Source: Nocardiopsis algeriensis
Lineage (GTDB): Bacteria; Actinomycetota; Actinomycetes; Streptosporangiales; Streptosporangiaceae
Assembly: GCF_014203695.1 (NCBI RefSeq)
Contig: NZ_JACHJO010000001.1
Coordinates: 316,369-380,368 of the forward strand
Direction of reading: 5' to 3'
DNA: 64,000 bases
Part shown: positions 55,812 to 64,000 of the stretch, piece after piece
Position numbering within the stretch: position 1 is the stretch's first letter
Layout of the letters: each line of letters begins with the position of its first letter
The notes under the pieces: generated by a model
Seen by the model: only the letters and a program-made list of their open reading frames with translations
The model's database searches: none
What the model was told of the DNA's origin: nothing
Translations under genes and position numbers: made by a program

Positions 55812-56794
55812 GGGGTGTCCTTCCCATGTCCGCGGGTGGTGAACCGCCAGCTGCTCGTCACGCCCAGCTCCCGGAGTCCGGCCTCGGCGGTGTCCAGCCG
55901 GTGCCCGAGCGCGGGGTCCGCGCAGTCGAACATCAGGCCGGCGATGTCGCCGCTGTGCGCCACCTGGAGGCCGACCGCGCCGCAGCGGACGGCCAGGGAC
56001 TCCAGATCGGCGTAGCCCGGTACCGGCAGGTGGCGCTGGTTGATGCGGGCGCTCTCCCAGGCGACCGCGCCGACGCCGGCCGCGTCCTGTGCCGCCACGG
56101 CCTCGCGGAGCGACGTCCGCAGTTCGGCGAAGGCGGCGACCTCGGCGTCGCCGTAGACGGCGGGGCTCATCCCCAGGGTGGGGACGCCGGCCCCGTCCTG
56201 GCTCGTCCCGAACCCGAGGACGGCCAGAGGGGGAAGCGGGGCCGGGAGCCTCTCCACGACGAAGCCCGAGCGCTGCGCGAAGAGCACCGCGTGCTCCTCG
56301 AACATGAGGGAGTCCGAGGCCTTCTCGGAGGCGACGGCCAGTCTGGCGGTGACCTCGCCGTCCGCGACCCAGCCGCACGCGTCGTGGACGGCCCGGACCG
56401 TCGCGATGACGTCGCTGGTCGAGGAGCCGAAGCCGCGCGACAGCGGCGCCCCCGACTCGATGTAGAGGTGCCCGCCCGTGTAGGAGCGGCCCAGCACGGC
56501 GAGCGTCTCCGCCGCGGCCCGGAACGCCTTGGCCCGGTCCGCGGGCGCCACCGTGAGCACCGGCACCGGCGAGGGCTCGAACACCGCGTAGGAGCGGTAG
56601 AGGTCGCAGGGCAGGGTCACCAGTCCGCGTACGAGCTCGCCCCCGTGCTCGAACACGCCTTGCAGGATCTCTCCGTGGTGCGCGTCGCACGAGCCGAACC
56701 CGATGCCGCCGGCCCCCGGCCTCGCGCGCAGGCGAAGGGGCGCCTGCGCAGGTGAACTGGTGCCACCGGTCGTCCGGCCTTCCGATATCCGCAT
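55808..56794 (-). CDS. GHMP kinase, L-threonine kinase-like (PduX/DabC-type)
   Basis: A 328-residue GHMP kinase. Motif 1 is GIGFGSCDAHHGEILQG near residue 30, the ATP loop is APLSRGFGSSTSDVIATVRA (~115-134), and motif 3 lies in LQVAHSGDIAGLMFD (~280). This set fits PduX-type L-threonine kinases, which make O-phospho-L-threonine. With the coupled PLP enzyme it would supply a diaminobutyrate-like or related unit. The ATG was chosen as the first credible start; only a weak GGG precedes it. It begins a transcription unit separated from mbtH by a terminator. Confidence 0.85.
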   Translation of the reverse strand: MRISEGRTTGGTSSPAQAPLRLRARPGAGGIGFGSCDAHHGEILQGVFEHGGELVRGLVTLPCDLYRSYAVFEPSPVPVLTVAPADRAKAFRAAAETLAVLGRSYTGGHLYIESGAPLSRGFGSSTSDVIATVRAVHDACGWVADGEVTARLAVASEKASDSLMFEEHAVLFAQRSGFVVERLPAPLPPLAVLGFGTSQDGAGVPTLGMSPAVYGDAEVAAFAELRTSLREAVAAQDAAGVGAVAWESARINQRHLPVPGYADLESLAVRCGAVGLQVAHSGDIAGLMFDCADPALGHRLDTAEAGLRELGVTSSWRFTTRGHGKDTP

Positions 56795-57141
56795 TCCCGT
56801 ACCCCATCCGTGGCGCTCGCCGGTTTCCCGCCCTCCCGGTACCCGGGAGGGAGCGCACCGGCCGTGGAGCCGGCCGCCGGACCCGGGGCCGACCACGAAG
56901 AAGGCTACGGAGGGCTCCGGCCGGCGGCGGGTAGTTTCCTGCGGCAGCACACCGGCAGTCTCCGCACCGCTCCCGCGACGCACGCGAGCCCCGGACGGAG
57001 AGGGTCTCTCTCCGTGTCCGGGGCTCGCGTGGGGACGTACCGGTGCGGTGGTCCGGTCGGGGTTCGGCCGGCCGGTGGTGCCGGGGCGGCCGGGTGCGGG
57101 TGCGCGCGCTCGTGGCGCGCTCCGCCCGTGGTCGTTCTCCG
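56795..57141. other. Control region between mbtH and the GHMP kinase gene
   Basis: A 347-bp gap. It contains the mbtH terminator (56981-57031) and, closer to the kinase, the promoter for the minus-strand accessory genes. No coding region is evident. Confidence 0.5.
56981..57031 (-). terminator. Terminator after mbtH
   Basis: A 16-bp perfect stem (56981-56996 with 57016-57031) is extended by GGAGAG/CTCTCC. It separates the NRPS-mbtH transcript from the accessory genes. Confidence 0.75.
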
Positions 57142-57335
57142 TCAGCCGACCAGGCTCAGGGGCCTGATGTCGGTCCAGTTCTCCTCGATGTGGTCCAGGC
57201 ACGCCTGGCGGGTGTCCTCGTCCTTCGCGACGGTCCAGCCGGCCGGGACGTCGGCGAACGACGGCCACAGCGAGTGCTGTCCCTCGTCGTTGACCAGGAC
57301 ACGGAAACGGCCTTCGCTGTCCTCGAACGGGTTCG

Positions 57336-57339
<4 letters not shown>
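57142..57339 (-). CDS. MbtH-family protein
   Basis: A 65-residue MbtH-like protein that binds and activates NRPS adenylation domains. The family signature is complete: NPFED, N-x-E-x-x-H-S-L-W (NDEGQHSLWPSF), VPAGW, and the C-terminal D-H-I-E-E-N-W-T-D-I-R-P segment. Its ATG overlaps the NRPS stop by 4 nt (ATGA) behind GGAG, so it is made together with the synthetase. Confidence 0.96.

Positions 57340-64000
<6,661 letters not shown>

Overview
The window is very GC-rich with strong third-position GC bias. It carries typical actinomycete gene families: XRE/DUF5753 regulators with DUF397, HspR-type heat-shock control, an EtfD-like Fe-S oxidoreductase, a YidC paralogue next to DUF6412, and MbtH-coupled NRPS. 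A filamentous actinomycete, plausibly of the Nocardiopsis type, fits best; this is an inference from gene content.

Layout. 1-5.4 kb: the start of a Ser/Thr kinase (cut by the window edge), a beta-propeller lipoprotein, a YigZ protein, and a proline-rich protein translationally coupled to an anti-sigma-like ATPase. 5.5-11.25 kb: an accessory island lying between two directly repeated ~110-bp MITE-like elements. It holds a single-chain restriction-modification enzyme, an XRE-DUF397 pair, and two overlapping unknown genes that diverge from a palindromic operator. 11.3-30.4 kb: mostly chromosomal regulators and catabolic genes. These include an XRE-TPR regulator with a small partner, an mhqO-mhqD-maleylacetate reductase operon for hydroquinone breakdown, a Cys-rich winged-helix regulator next to a leaderless DUF3291 gene, a Cu-only SOD-like lipoprotein, DUF6412-YidC, and D-aminoacylase/sugar kinase diverging from RidA over a perfect palindrome. 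A second XRE-TPR regulator with a similar small partner and an MFS/GlxA-type regulator pair follow. 30.5-41.6 kb: a DivIVA-like coiled-coil protein with pentapeptide repeats, a gamma-carbonic anhydrase, an ABC transporter with a histidine kinase but no response regulator, a TetR-esterase pair with two tandem operators, and etfD. 42.1-49.3 kb: the whole dnaK-grpE-dnaJ-hspR-clpB heat-shock cluster behind HAIR operators. 49.3-51.7 kb: a scrambled accessory patch flanked by a duplicated clpB 3' end. It has a small secreted peptide, a two-helix membrane protein, VapBC, and remnants of SARP/NB-ARC-type regulators.

52.9-64 kb: the end of a nonribosomal peptide cluster read on the minus strand. It contains an MFS exporter, an RraA-fold protein, a cysteine-synthase-like PLP enzyme, a threonine-kinase-like GHMP kinase, MbtH, and a terminal NRPS (partial C-A-PCP-C-A-PCP-TE). 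The kinase plus PLP enzyme pair suggests an amino acid made from phosphothreonine, such as 2,3-diaminobutyrate, feeding the assembly line. The NRPS continues beyond the right edge.
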